The notes under the pieces were generated by a model, which did not search any database, was not told where the DNA came from, and worked only from the letters and a program-made list of their open reading frames with translations. A DNA stretch of 64,000 bases, taken from NCBI RefSeq assembly GCF_003387575.1, contig NZ_QUAB01000012.1, positions 1-64,000 on the forward strand. The letters run 5' to 3'. The DNA is from Microbacterium bovistercoris. Its GTDB lineage: Bacteria > Actinomycetota > Actinomycetes > Actinomycetales > Microbacteriaceae. Position numbers and translations under genes: made by a program. Shown here piece by piece: positions 26,741-39,717 of the stretch. Each line of letters starts with the position of its first letter. Within the stretch, counting starts at the first letter, position 1.

Positions 26741-27247
26741 ATGGATACCGACATCAGAACCGGCGCGACCGGAGAACACACCACGAACGGCCGACCGAAC
26801 ACCGCGACCTCGCTCACGCCGTTCCTCGCCATCCCGAACGCCCGCGCCGCGATGGAGTTCTACCGCGACGTGTTCGGAGCGCGCATCACCGACGTGACCG
26901 AGTTCGACGGCGTCGTCGCCCACGCAGGGCTCGACTTCGGCGCAGGACTGCTGCAGCTCGGCGAGCCGAACCCCGAGTACAGCCTGGTCGCACCTCCGGA
27001 CGGAGACGTCGACTGCTACTCGATGGGGCTGTACGTTCCCGAAGTGGACGCGGTCGTCGCGCGGGCCGTCGCCGCGGGCGCGACCGTCCGCGAACCGGCA
27101 TCCGACTTCGTGTCAGGAGACCGCTTCGCCAGCATCCGCGACCCGTTCGGGGTGCGCTGGTCGATCATGACCCGCGTCGAGGACATCAGCGAGGAGGAAA
27201 GCGCCCGCCGCGTCGCCGAGTGGGCGGCGTCGTACAGCGCGCAGTGA
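26741..27247 (+). CDS. VOC family (glyoxalase/PhnB-like) protein
   Basis: A 168-residue protein with one glyoxalase-fold pair: TPFLAIPNARAAMEFYRDVFGA opens the first beta-alpha-beta-beta-beta unit and FASIRDPFGVRWSIMTRVED closes the second. This is the PhnB/YCII-like subgroup, which often lacks assigned substrates. ATG at 26741 is chosen; a GTG nine bases upstream is in frame. The intergenic region with the AraC gene is 73 bases and likely carries both promoters. Confidence 0.88.
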   Translation: MDTDIRTGATGEHTTNGRPNTATSLTPFLAIPNARAAMEFYRDVFGARITDVTEFDGVVAHAGLDFGAGLLQLGEPNPEYSLVAPPDGDVDCYSMGLYVPEVDAVVARAVAAGATVREPASDFVSGDRFASIRDPFGVRWSIMTRVEDISEEESARRVAEWAASYSAQ

Positions 27248-27263
27248 CGCGCTCCCTGCAGTT

Positions 27264-27319
27264 CCGGTCTCAGCGGTTGCGGGTTTTCGCCCAGGAACAC
27301 CCGCAACCGTTGGGACCGG
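27264..27319. repeat. Large palindrome between VOC gene and hisS
   Basis: A 21-base inverted repeat with two mismatches (27264-27284 against 27299-27319; core CAGCGGTTGCGGGT facing ACCCGCAACCGTTG) encloses a 14-base loop. It lies between convergent genes and could act as a bidirectional terminator, though there is no T-run. It is unrelated in sequence to the other palindromes in the window. Confidence 0.75.
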
Positions 27320-27337
27320 AGCGAAGAAAGGGTCTGA

Positions 27338-28624
27338 TCAGGCCAGCGACTTGACCTCGAGCGCGCCGGGCTCGTCGCCAGCGCGCACGGTCGCGAAGGC
27401 GGTGTAGCCGTCGGCCGATGCCCGCTCGAGCAGCGCCTTGAGGTTCTTCGTGCGGCGTTCCAGGCGCACCCTGCCGCCGTCCGCGACCAGCGCAGCCTTG
27501 TGCGCGAGCAGTTCGGGAAGCGGAACGTCGGCATCGTGCACGAGAACGACCGCCTCCGACTCATCCGCCTCCAGCGAGGCCACCAGGTCGACGATCCGCT
27601 CGAAGCCGATCGAGAATCCGACCGCGGGGACCTGCTGGCCGAGGAAGCGGCCGATCATGCCGTCGTAACGGCCGCCGCCGCCCAGCGAGTAGTCCACCGA
27701 CGGGTGCGCCAGCTCGAAGATCGTGCCGGTGTAATAGCCCATTCCACGCACGAGGAACGGGTCGAAGACCAGCGGGATCTCCCCCGCGCCGGGTCGCGCC
27801 GCGGCCACGGCCTCGCCGAGGGCGACGAGTTCGGCGACCAGGCCGTCGGGGGCGTCCTGCGGCAGCGCCTTGCGGATCTGCCGCTCGCCGTAGGGGTTGT
27901 ACTCCATGGTCTGCGGACGGGTCATGAACGCACGGAACGCCTCGACGGCTGCCGCGGTCGCGCCCCGCTCGGACAGCTCCTTCACCACGCCGTCTGTGCC
28001 GACCTTGTCGAGCTTGTCGATCGTGATCAGCACACCGGGGCGCTCCTCGACCGTGAAGCCGAAGGAGTCGAGCATCCAGTCGAGTACGCGCCGGTCATTC
28101 ACGCGCACCATGCCGCCCTCGAGACCGAGCGCGTCGATGGTGTCGAGCGATGCGGTCATCAGCTCGGCCTCGGCACGGGCCGAGTCGTCGCCCATGATGT
28201 CGATGTCGCACTGCACGAACTGGCGGTAGCGACCCTTCTGCGGGCGCTCCGCGCGCCACACCGGACCGATCTGGATCGAGCGGAACACGGTCGGCAGCTG
28301 GCCGCGGTTGGTCGCGTAGAAACGGGCCAGCGGCACGGTCAGGTCGTAGCGCAGGCCGAGGTCGCTGAGGGATGCCGGATCGTCTGCACCCTGCCGGATC
28401 GCGTCGGCGTCGAGCCCGCGACGCAGGATGTTGTACGAGAGCTTCTCGTTGTCCCCGCCGATGCCGGCGTGCAGCCGGTCGTACTCCTCGACCACGGGCG
28501 TCTCGATCTCGTCGAAGCCGTGCGCACGGTAGCGCTCGCGGATGACGGCGAGCACGCGCTCGCGACGGGCCTTGTCAGCGGGGAGGAAGTCGCGCATTCC
28601 GCGCGGCGGGTTCACGGTTGCCAC
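27338..28624 (-). CDS. hisS: Histidine--tRNA ligase
   Basis: A 428-residue class II synthetase. It begins with PPRGMRDFLPADKARRE (motif 1 region), has RYDLTVPLARF and FRSIQIGPVWRAERPQKGRYRQF (motif 2), the histidine-specific GRYDGMIGRF and VGFSIGFERI (motif 3), then the anticodon-binding domain. Length is normal. Confidence 0.97.
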   Translation of the reverse strand: MATVNPPRGMRDFLPADKARRERVLAVIRERYRAHGFDEIETPVVEEYDRLHAGIGGDNEKLSYNILRRGLDADAIRQGADDPASLSDLGLRYDLTVPLARFYATNRGQLPTVFRSIQIGPVWRAERPQKGRYRQFVQCDIDIMGDDSARAEAELMTASLDTIDALGLEGGMVRVNDRRVLDWMLDSFGFTVEERPGVLITIDKLDKVGTDGVVKELSERGATAAAVEAFRAFMTRPQTMEYNPYGERQIRKALPQDAPDGLVAELVALGEAVAAARPGAGEIPLVFDPFLVRGMGYYTGTIFELAHPSVDYSLGGGGRYDGMIGRFLGQQVPAVGFSIGFERIVDLVASLEADESEAVVLVHDADVPLPELLAHKAALVADGGRVRLERRTKNLKALLERASADGYTAFATVRAGDEPGALEVKSLA

Positions 28625-28675
28625 GTGTCCATCTTTCCAGGTCTCGCGAGTGCGGCCGTCCTGATCGGTCCACTC

Positions 28676-29362
28676 TCACCGCGGCGAGACCTCGCCGATC
28701 GCGTCGGAGATCAGCTCGGCCCAGCGGCGGTAGCCCTCCGCACCCGGGTGGAACCCGTCGCGCGAGAAGAACGAGTCATCGACGAGTGCGGGCGGCGACG
28801 GCACGAACCTGACGTTCCCGGTCTCCGCGCACACGGCCCGGCTCGCGGCATCCTGTGCCGCACCCCGATGGGCGAGGTACCGTGCGAGCGTGCGCGGCAG
28901 CGACGGGAAGGCGATGAACGGCGGGGTGCCCGCGACGACCACGAGTCCGGTCCTGGCGCTGAGCTCCGCGACGATCGCGCGCAGGTCTTCGCTCCACTCC
29001 TCCGGCGAGCGCCGGGCCATGACGTCGTTCGCACCGGCCAGCACGACCACGACGTCGAACTCGCCGGTCAGCTGCGGGAGCAGGCGGTGGCGGATGCGGC
29101 GGGCGGTCGCGCCGTGCTCGCCGACGACGCTCCACTCGGCCACGCGGTCAGGGCCGGCGAGCTGCCGTGCGAGGGCGCCCGCGAAGCCGTCCTCGTGGCC
29201 GTCGACACCGCATCCCGCCGCCGTCGACTCGCCGATGATGCCGATGCGCAGCGCCGCTTCGGCGTCGCCGGTGCGGCCGGAGTTCGGGCCGCCTGCCGGC
29301 GGCAGCACCTCGATCCGGCGACGCACCCACAGACCCTGCACCAGTGCCAGCGCCGTGCTCAT
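28676..29362 (-). CDS. SGNH/GDSL hydrolase
   Basis: A 228-residue esterase-type hydrolase. Block I is IGIIGESTAAGCG (nucleophile serine in GES), block III is LAGANDVMARR, and the catalytic Asp-His pair is in FFSRDGFHPGAEGY. No clear signal peptide. The ATG at 29360-29362 has GAGGAGG four bases upstream. The gene is divergent from a TetR regulator, with two palindromic operators between them, so it is probably the regulator's target. Substrate unknown. Confidence 0.9.
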   Translation of the reverse strand: MSTALALVQGLWVRRRIEVLPPAGGPNSGRTGDAEAALRIGIIGESTAAGCGVDGHEDGFAGALARQLAGPDRVAEWSVVGEHGATARRIRHRLLPQLTGEFDVVVVLAGANDVMARRSPEEWSEDLRAIVAELSARTGLVVVAGTPPFIAFPSLPRTLARYLAHRGAAQDAASRAVCAETGNVRFVPSPPALVDDSFFSRDGFHPGAEGYRRWAELISDAIGEVSPR

Positions 29363-29378
29363 GCATCCTCCTCGATTC

Positions 29379-29416
29379 ATACGCAACCGTATTTATCAAT
29401 CCATACGGTACCGTAT
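29379..29416. promoter_or_regulatory. Paired TetR-type operator palindromes
   Basis: ATACGCAACCGTAT (29379-29392) and the perfect palindrome ATACGGTACCGTAT (29403-29416) have centres 24 bases apart, in the 87-base gap between the divergent SGNH hydrolase and TetR genes. The AT-rich sequence between them (TTATCAATCC) could hold -10 elements. Binding of the TetR protein here would control both directions. Confidence 0.82.
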
Positions 29417-29449
29417 TGATCACCGTCTGTCGATGGCGAGGAGGATCGG

Positions 29450-29992
29450 ATGCCGGCCGCACTGCGAACCCCCCGCGCGCGCTGGATCGCCGAGGCCGCG
29501 CGCATGCTCGGCGAGAGCGGCGTCGACGCCGTGCGTGTCGAGTCGGTCGCCGCCTCCCTCGGCGTGACGAAGGGCGGGTTCTACACCCACTTCAGCGGTC
29601 GCGACGAGCTGCTCGACGCGGTGCTCGATGACTGGGAGCGCCGCAGCGTCGACGATGTGCGCGAGCGCGTGCAGGCACTCGACGCGGATGCCGCGAGGAA
29701 CATCCGCGTCGCGGGCGGGCTCACCTTCGCCGAGGACCTCCTCCCGGTCGATCTCGCCGTCCGCAACTGGGCACGGTCGGATGCCGCCGTGCGGGAGCGG
29801 CTGCTGCGCGTCGACGGAGCCCGCATGGACTATCTGCGCGAGCAGTTCAGCACGTTCGTCGACGACCCCGACGAGGTCGAGGCGCGCAGCATCCTCGCCT
29901 TCACCTTCGCGATCGGCCGGCACTTCCTCGCCGTGCGGCCGGAGGACTCCCCCGCCGCGTTCGACCGCGCCGGCGAGCGCATCCTGCGATAG
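29450..29992 (+). CDS. TetR/AcrR family transcriptional regulator
   Basis: A 180-residue regulator with an N-terminal helix-turn-helix (residues about 8-55; VESVAASLGVTKGGFYTHFSGRDELLDAV) and a variable ligand-binding domain with RNWARSDAAVRERLLRVDG. GGAGG lies five bases before the ATG. It probably represses itself and the divergent SGNH hydrolase. Eight bases after it, an acetyltransferase gene begins and may be co-transcribed. Confidence 0.93.
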   Translation: MPAALRTPRARWIAEAARMLGESGVDAVRVESVAASLGVTKGGFYTHFSGRDELLDAVLDDWERRSVDDVRERVQALDADAARNIRVAGGLTFAEDLLPVDLAVRNWARSDAAVRERLLRVDGARMDYLREQFSTFVDDPDEVEARSILAFTFAIGRHFLAVRPEDSPAAFDRAGERILR

Positions 29993-29999
29993 TGGTCGG

Positions 30000-30536
30000 A
30001 TGCCGCTGATCCCGCCGTCCCGCGACCGCTTCGACGAGTGGGTGGAGCTCATCCAGGAGTACGGCGGTCCGGATTCTCGCGAGCTCGCGGGTTCCGGATT
30101 CCACGGCAATCGCGAGCCGAGCACTCCGGTGCTCACCGAGGCCGGCTACGCCGAATGGCTGACGATGCTCGAGGACGAGGCCGACGAGACGGTGCCGCTC
30201 CTGCCGGACCGGGTGCACAGCACGTACTTCTGGGTCGTCGACGCCGCGGGTGCCTGGGTCGGCTTCCTCGCTCTGCGACGCACCCTGAACGCCTTCCTGC
30301 TCGAGTACGGCGGGCACATCGGCTACTCGATCCGCCCGTCCCGCCGCCGCGAGGGGCACGCCGCCAGAGCGCTGCACGACGCGCTCGTCGAGGCCGCCGG
30401 TCTCGGACTCGATCGCGTGCTGATCACCTGCGACGAGGACAACATCGGCTCGGCGCGGACGATCGAGCGCCACGGCGGCGTCTACGAGGACACCCGCGGC
30501 GTCAAACGCCGCTACTGGGTGCCGACTGCTCCCTGA
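30000..30536 (+). CDS. GNAT family N-acetyltransferase
   Basis: A 178-residue GNAT protein. The acetyl-CoA site is in IGYSIRPSRRREGHAARAL, a variant of the R/QxxGxG/A motif, and the C-terminal beta strands include RVLITCDEDNIGSARTIERHGG, typical of RimJ/RimL-like and YkwB-like members. Substrate unknown. The ATG begins seven bases after the tetR stop codon. Confidence 0.88.
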   Translation: MPLIPPSRDRFDEWVELIQEYGGPDSRELAGSGFHGNREPSTPVLTEAGYAEWLTMLEDEADETVPLLPDRVHSTYFWVVDAAGAWVGFLALRRTLNAFLLEYGGHIGYSIRPSRRREGHAARALHDALVEAAGLGLDRVLITCDEDNIGSARTIERHGGVYEDTRGVKRRYWVPTAP

Positions 30537-30543
30537 CCTCCGC

Positions 30544-31242
30544 TCACACCCCGGACTCTGCGGCGCGCACCTCGTCCTCGAGCAGGCGGAGCCGCTCGCG
30601 CAGCGCGCGCTCGGCATCCCAGCCGTTTGCGCGGGCGTGCGCGACGAGCGCGAGCAGGGCGTCGCCGAGCTCGGCCTCGGTTGCCGGACCTTCGTCGCGC
30701 AGAGCCGTCGCGGTTCCTGAGCGCCCTTCGTCTCGCTCCGCTCGCTCAGGGACCGGAACGCCGGCTGAAGGGCGCTCAGGATCCGGGAGGACCGAGATCG
30801 CCCGCCCGAGCAACTTCTGCGCGAGCGCGAGCGCGGGCATGCCGCGCGGCACGCCGTCGAGCACGCTGCGCCGCTCGCGCTTCTCCGCCGCCTTCGCGGC
30901 GTTCCAGTGCACGAGCACCTCTTCGGGCGTCGTCGCCACCGCGTCACCGAACACGTGCGGATGCCGGCGCACCATCTTCTCGGCGAGACCCCGCGCGACG
31001 TCGTCGATGTCGTACTCCGACACCTCCGCGGCGATCGCGGCGTGGAACAGCACCTGCCAGAGCAGATCGCCGAGCTCCTCGCGCAGCTCATCCGCAGTGC
31101 CGCTCTCGACGGCGTCGATGACCTCGTGCGCCTCCTCGATCAGGTACGGCACCAGGTCGCGGTGCGTGATCCGCTGCGACCACGGGCACTCCGCCCGCAC
31201 GCGCCGCATGACCTCCGCGGCATCCCGCAGCGGGTCGCTCAT
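30544..31242 (-). CDS. mazG: MazG family nucleotide pyrophosphohydrolase
   Basis: A 232-residue MazG protein hydrolysing (d)NTPs to monophosphates. The four-helix catalytic module has CPWSQRITHRDLVPYLIEEAHEVIDA and the EExxE...ExxD metal site in LREELGDLLWQVLFH. The second part retains ERRSVLDGVPRGMPALALAQKLL and EAELGDALLALVAHARANGWD. Between them (about residues 153-186) is an Arg/Glu/Gly-rich linker encoded by a palindromic repeat that standard MazG proteins do not have. Confidence 0.92.
   Translation of the reverse strand: MSDPLRDAAEVMRRVRAECPWSQRITHRDLVPYLIEEAHEVIDAVESGTADELREELGDLLWQVLFHAAIAAEVSEYDIDDVARGLAEKMVRRHPHVFGDAVATTPEEVLVHWNAAKAAEKRERRSVLDGVPRGMPALALAQKLLGRAISVLPDPERPSAGVPVPERAERDEGRSGTATALRDEGPATEAELGDALLALVAHARANGWDAERALRERLRLLEDEVRAAESGV
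30712..30784. repeat. Palindromic repeat inside mazG
   Basis: GGTTCCTGAGCGCCCTTC (30712-30729) faces GAAGGGCGCTCAGGATCC (30767-30784), one mismatch in 18. Between them lies TCTCGCTCCGCTCGCTCAGG, as in the repeats at 53729 and 63473. The element is in frame and encodes a linker in MazG. Confidence 0.85.
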
Positions 31243-31369
31243 CGGGGCATCCCCTCGTCGCCCCGCACCCGCCGCACGCCATGCCGCGTGGTCGAAGATG
31301 CGCGCCGCGGGCGGTCCGCAGCGACGTTTCCGACCACGCGACGAGAGCACACGCGGATGCCTGCGACGG

Positions 31370-32536
<1,167 letters not shown>

Positions 32537-32600
32537 GCTCTCATCCCGAGCGGTCGTCACGCGGTCGGAAGCTCCGTTCGCGCCGGGATACTCTCGAAGA

Positions 32601-35270
<2,670 letters not shown>

Positions 35271-35276
35271 TCCGGC

Positions 35277-35320
35277 GCCCTCGTCCTGCCGAACTGCACC
35301 ACTGACGCAGAAACGAGGGC
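35277..35320 (+). terminator. Weak hairpin after ppc
   Basis: GCCCTCGT (35277-35284) pairs with ACGAGGGC (35313-35320) around a 28-base loop, seven bases after the ppc stop. It has no T-run. It may be a terminator or another small palindromic repeat. Confidence 0.35.
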
Positions 35321-35344
35321 ACCCTAGTGATCGTTGTACAGTGA

Positions 35345-36793
<1,449 letters not shown>

Positions 36794-36812
36794 CGCATCC
36801 GTCGCAGCCCTT

Positions 36813-36852
36813 CGCCGAGACCCCGTCTGAATCACCGGGCGGGGTCTCGGCG
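36813..36852 (+). terminator. Terminator after gdhA
   Basis: A perfect twelve-base-pair stem (CGCCGAGACCCC with GGGGTCTCGGCG) and 16-base loop starts 20 bases after the gdhA stop and is followed by ATTC. Confidence 0.82.
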
Positions 36853-37304
36853 ATTCGGGCGAGCAGTCGCCGCCTCGCGGTCGCGGCCGCGCTCGCGCTC
36901 GCGCTCGCGCTACGATTTCGTGCCCGCGCTGCACGTCCCTGCATCCGGCCACGGTCGCGCTACAGTCCTCCGCTCGCGCGACGCGAATACGCTCCGCGCG
37001 AGACGAAGGATGCCGCGCGAGCAAGAACATGCCGCGCGATACGAAGGATGCCGCGCGAACAGGCGGGAGCTACACCGGCCGAACACCCCTGCCGGTCGCG
37101 CTGCATATCTCTGCCCGCGCTGCACATCCCGGCATCCCGCCACGCGCGCGCTACAGTCCTCCGCTCACGCGACGCGAATACGCGCCGCGCGAGCAGACAA
37201 AAGCCGCGCGAGGAGGACGTGCCGCGCAAGCAGAAAGGTGCCGCGCGAGCAGAGAGATGCCGCGCGAGCAGAAGAGTGGCGATCGGTGAGCGCGGATGCC
37301 CGGG
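36853..37304. repeat. Non-coding stretch with a 191-base duplication and CCGCGCGAGCA repeats
   Basis: No convincing gene is present. From 36921 and again from 37112 (offset 191) the sequence repeats TGCCCGCGCTGCAC, then CTACAGTCCTCCGCTC and CGACGCGAATACGC, with scattered changes. Interleaved are at least seven copies of a degenerate 17-20 base unit with core GCCGCGCGAGCA at about 37010, 37029, 37047, 37203, 37220, 37240 and 37258. The first part (36880-36915) is GCTCGC simple sequence. Reading frames crossing it are repeat-driven and basic, unlike neighbours. Confidence 0.75.
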
Positions 37305-37901
37305 TCAGACCGCGCGGTCGTCGACGTGCCGGGCGAGCGAGCGGGCGTAGCGCTCTGTGAGCTGCACCATCAGATCGGGCGTGGAGCGGTCCACTCCGAA
37401 GACGTATCCGGGGAAGTCGAGCTCGTGCTGAGCATCCCAGATCTCCTCGTGCCGATCCGGCGAGAGGATCCGCACGGGGTCTCCGACCGCGACCCACCCG
37501 ATCGGCACCACTGTCTCCGGCGGCAGCGTGGTGCGCAGGTGCACCACGCCGTTGATGCGCACCTCGCTGCGCTCCCGGATCACCGCGCCGTTGAAGACGC
37601 GCACACCAGTGGCGAGGAACACCTCCTCGGCGATCGTCGCACCCGAGATGCTCGCCATCGGGCCCACGAGCACGTGATCGGCGATGTGCACGGGGTTCGC
37701 CGCGGTGGCGCGGATCAGCGCGTTCTCCATCACGATCACGTGCTCGCCGAGTGTGATCGGGCCGCCCTCGGCGGTGATCACGGCGCCGTGCAGCACCTGG
37801 CAGTTCTCGCCGATCGTGACGTCTCCCGAGATCACGGCCGAGGGTGCGACGACGGCGGTCTCGTGGATGCGGGGTCGACCCCCGAGGTGCTCGTAGATCA
37901 T
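37305..37901 (-). CDS. Gamma carbonic anhydrase-like hexapeptide protein
   Basis: A 198-residue left-handed beta-helix protein with repeating hexapeptides (VAPSAVISGDVTIGENCQVLHG, ITLGEHVIVMENALIR). Three possible metal-ligand histidines occur around VLHGAVI, NPVHIADHV and VVHLRTTL. The family includes gamma carbonic anhydrases and PaaY-like thioesterases; the normal spacing of the zinc histidines is not clearly preserved, so catalytic activity is uncertain. Confidence 0.82.
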   Translation of the reverse strand: MIYEHLGGRPRIHETAVVAPSAVISGDVTIGENCQVLHGAVITAEGGPITLGEHVIVMENALIRATAANPVHIADHVLVGPMASISGATIAEEVFLATGVRVFNGAVIRERSEVRINGVVHLRTTLPPETVVPIGWVAVGDPVRILSPDRHEEIWDAQHELDFPGYVFGVDRSTPDLMVQLTERYARSLARHVDDRAV

Positions 37902-37990
37902 GCCGTCAGACTAGTCGTGCGCGGGTGGTCCGATCGGACTTCGGACGGTGTGCGCGCCGCAGCGTCGATGCATCAGAGGCGGCAACGCCC

Positions 37991-39649
37991 CTACCCCGCA
38001 GGACGGAACCGTGCGAGCTCGTCGTCCATGCCCTCATCCGCGGCGGACGCCGCGCCGGAGAACCCGAGCACCGCGGTCGTGAACCGCTCGGCCGTGAGCG
38101 CCCGAAGCCGCAGATCGGTGCGGGCGCGCACTGTCGCGGTGCGCACCGTGCGGCGCAGCAGGGCGATCTCGCCGAACCCCTCAGCGGGTCCGAGGGTCGC
38201 GACCACCCGACCGTCACCAAGCACGTCCGCCTCGCCGGACTCGATCAGGTAGTACAGGTCGCCGACGTCTCCCTGCGCGAACACAGTGGTCCCCTGCGGC
38301 ACCTCGACGGGCTCCAGACCACGGGCGAGATACTCGATCGCCGACAGTGGCAGCGGGCCGAACAGCGGGACCTGGCGCAGCAGGGCGATCTCGGCGTCCT
38401 GCTCGCGGACCGTCCGGTCGATGCGTCGCAGCCGCCACCAGGACGCGATCGCCAGCGCCGGGCACAGCACGCCGATCGCGAGGAGCGCGGTCTCGACGCC
38501 GAAGGCCTCGGCAAGAGCGGATGCCACCAGTGAGCCGATCCCCATCGTGATGGCGACGATCGCCTCGAGCACGCCGAACACTCTCGCCATCACCGCATCC
38601 GGCGCCAGCCTGCCGATCAGGGTGAATCCGGCGGCGTCGATGAGCGCGTTCGCGATGCCCACGACGGCGAGCAGCGCGAGCGCCGTCGCCTGCTGCGGGA
38701 AGGCGCCGATGAGCGCGATGGGCAGGCCCCACATGCCGACGCCGATCGCGAACCAGGCACCGAGTCGCCAGGTGCCGATCAGCACCGAGGATGCCAGCGA
38801 GCCGAGCACCGCGCCCACGCCAAGGGCCGCCATCAAGGCGCCTGCCCCGGCCTCTCCCATCCGGAGCAGTTCGATCGCAACGACGACCGAGAACACTGTG
38901 AGCGCCCCGCGGGTGAAGGTCTGCGCGGCGATGAGCGCGAGCATCAGCCGCAGCGGCCGGCTGCGGCCGACCGCCCGCAGGCCCTCGGCCGCCTCGGTGA
39001 CCAGCGCAGAACGCCGCGTCGGCGGAGTCGGGGCTCCCTCGTAGTGCAGTCGGAGCACGAGCAGCGCGGCGACGGTCGCCCCTGCCGAGGCGGTCAGCAG
39101 CACCGCCGCCGGGCCTGCGAGCGCGAGCAGGACGGCGGCGAGCAGCGGCCCGATCAGGCTCGCCGAGGAGTCGAGCAGCCCGCGCACGACGTTGGCGCCC
39201 GCCAGCTCACGGCCGGTGCGGCACAGCGTGGGCAGCAGCGCAGAGTGGGCGGGGCGGTAGAGCGACGCTGTGACGGACGACAGCGCCGCGATCGCGTACA
39301 CGAGCGCGATCGGGCCCGCGAGCACGACGATCGCTGCGGCAGCGGCCATCGACGCCGCACGCAGCAGCGTCACCGCGACCAGCACCCGTTCTCGTCGGAC
39401 CCGATCGGCCAGTGGCGCGAGCAGAGGGGTGAGCAGCGCAGCCGGCAGCATGGTCACGAGCCCGACCAGCCCCACGGCCAGCGTCCCGCCCGCGCCGTAC
39501 GCGACGATGCTGAGCGCGACGGCGAAGGCGCACTCGGCCGCCCACCAGCTGAGGAAACTCAGCTGCGCGCGACGCAGACTCGCATTGCCCCAGTTGCTCG
39601 CGAAGGCGGCGGCCGCCTCGGCGAACTTCGGGCCCACCCCAGAGGCCAT
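37991..39649 (-). CDS. MFS transporter fused to a cyclic nucleotide-binding domain
   Basis: A 552-residue protein. Residues about 15-410 form 10-12 transmembrane helices of a major facilitator resembling the MFS_3/enterobactin exporter-like group (LLAPLADRVRRERVLVAVTLLR is the loop 2-3 signature). Residues about 425-530 are a cNMP-binding domain with PQGTTVFAQGDVGDLYYLIE and the phosphate cassette region GFGEIALLRRTVRTATV. No DNA-binding helix follows, so ligand binding presumably regulates transport rather than transcription. The ATG at 39649 lies 69 bases from the divergent esterase gene. Confidence 0.88.
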   Translation of the reverse strand: MASGVGPKFAEAAAAFASNWGNASLRRAQLSFLSWWAAECAFAVALSIVAYGAGGTLAVGLVGLVTMLPAALLTPLLAPLADRVRRERVLVAVTLLRAASMAAAAAIVVLAGPIALVYAIAALSSVTASLYRPAHSALLPTLCRTGRELAGANVVRGLLDSSASLIGPLLAAVLLALAGPAAVLLTASAGATVAALLVLRLHYEGAPTPPTRRSALVTEAAEGLRAVGRSRPLRLMLALIAAQTFTRGALTVFSVVVAIELLRMGEAGAGALMAALGVGAVLGSLASSVLIGTWRLGAWFAIGVGMWGLPIALIGAFPQQATALALLAVVGIANALIDAAGFTLIGRLAPDAVMARVFGVLEAIVAITMGIGSLVASALAEAFGVETALLAIGVLCPALAIASWWRLRRIDRTVREQDAEIALLRQVPLFGPLPLSAIEYLARGLEPVEVPQGTTVFAQGDVGDLYYLIESGEADVLGDGRVVATLGPAEGFGEIALLRRTVRTATVRARTDLRLRALTAERFTTAVLGFSGAASAADEGMDDELARFRPAG

Positions 39650-39717
39650 GGCGAAACAATAGGCCGGGCGAGCCCCCGCTGACCAGTGGTGGTCGCGTTT
39701 GGAGAGAGGATGGAGGC

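Noticed and set aside
36921..37290. CRISPR-like regularly spaced repeats
   Set aside because: Units are degenerate, 17-20 bases apart with no separate spacers, and there are no cas genes.
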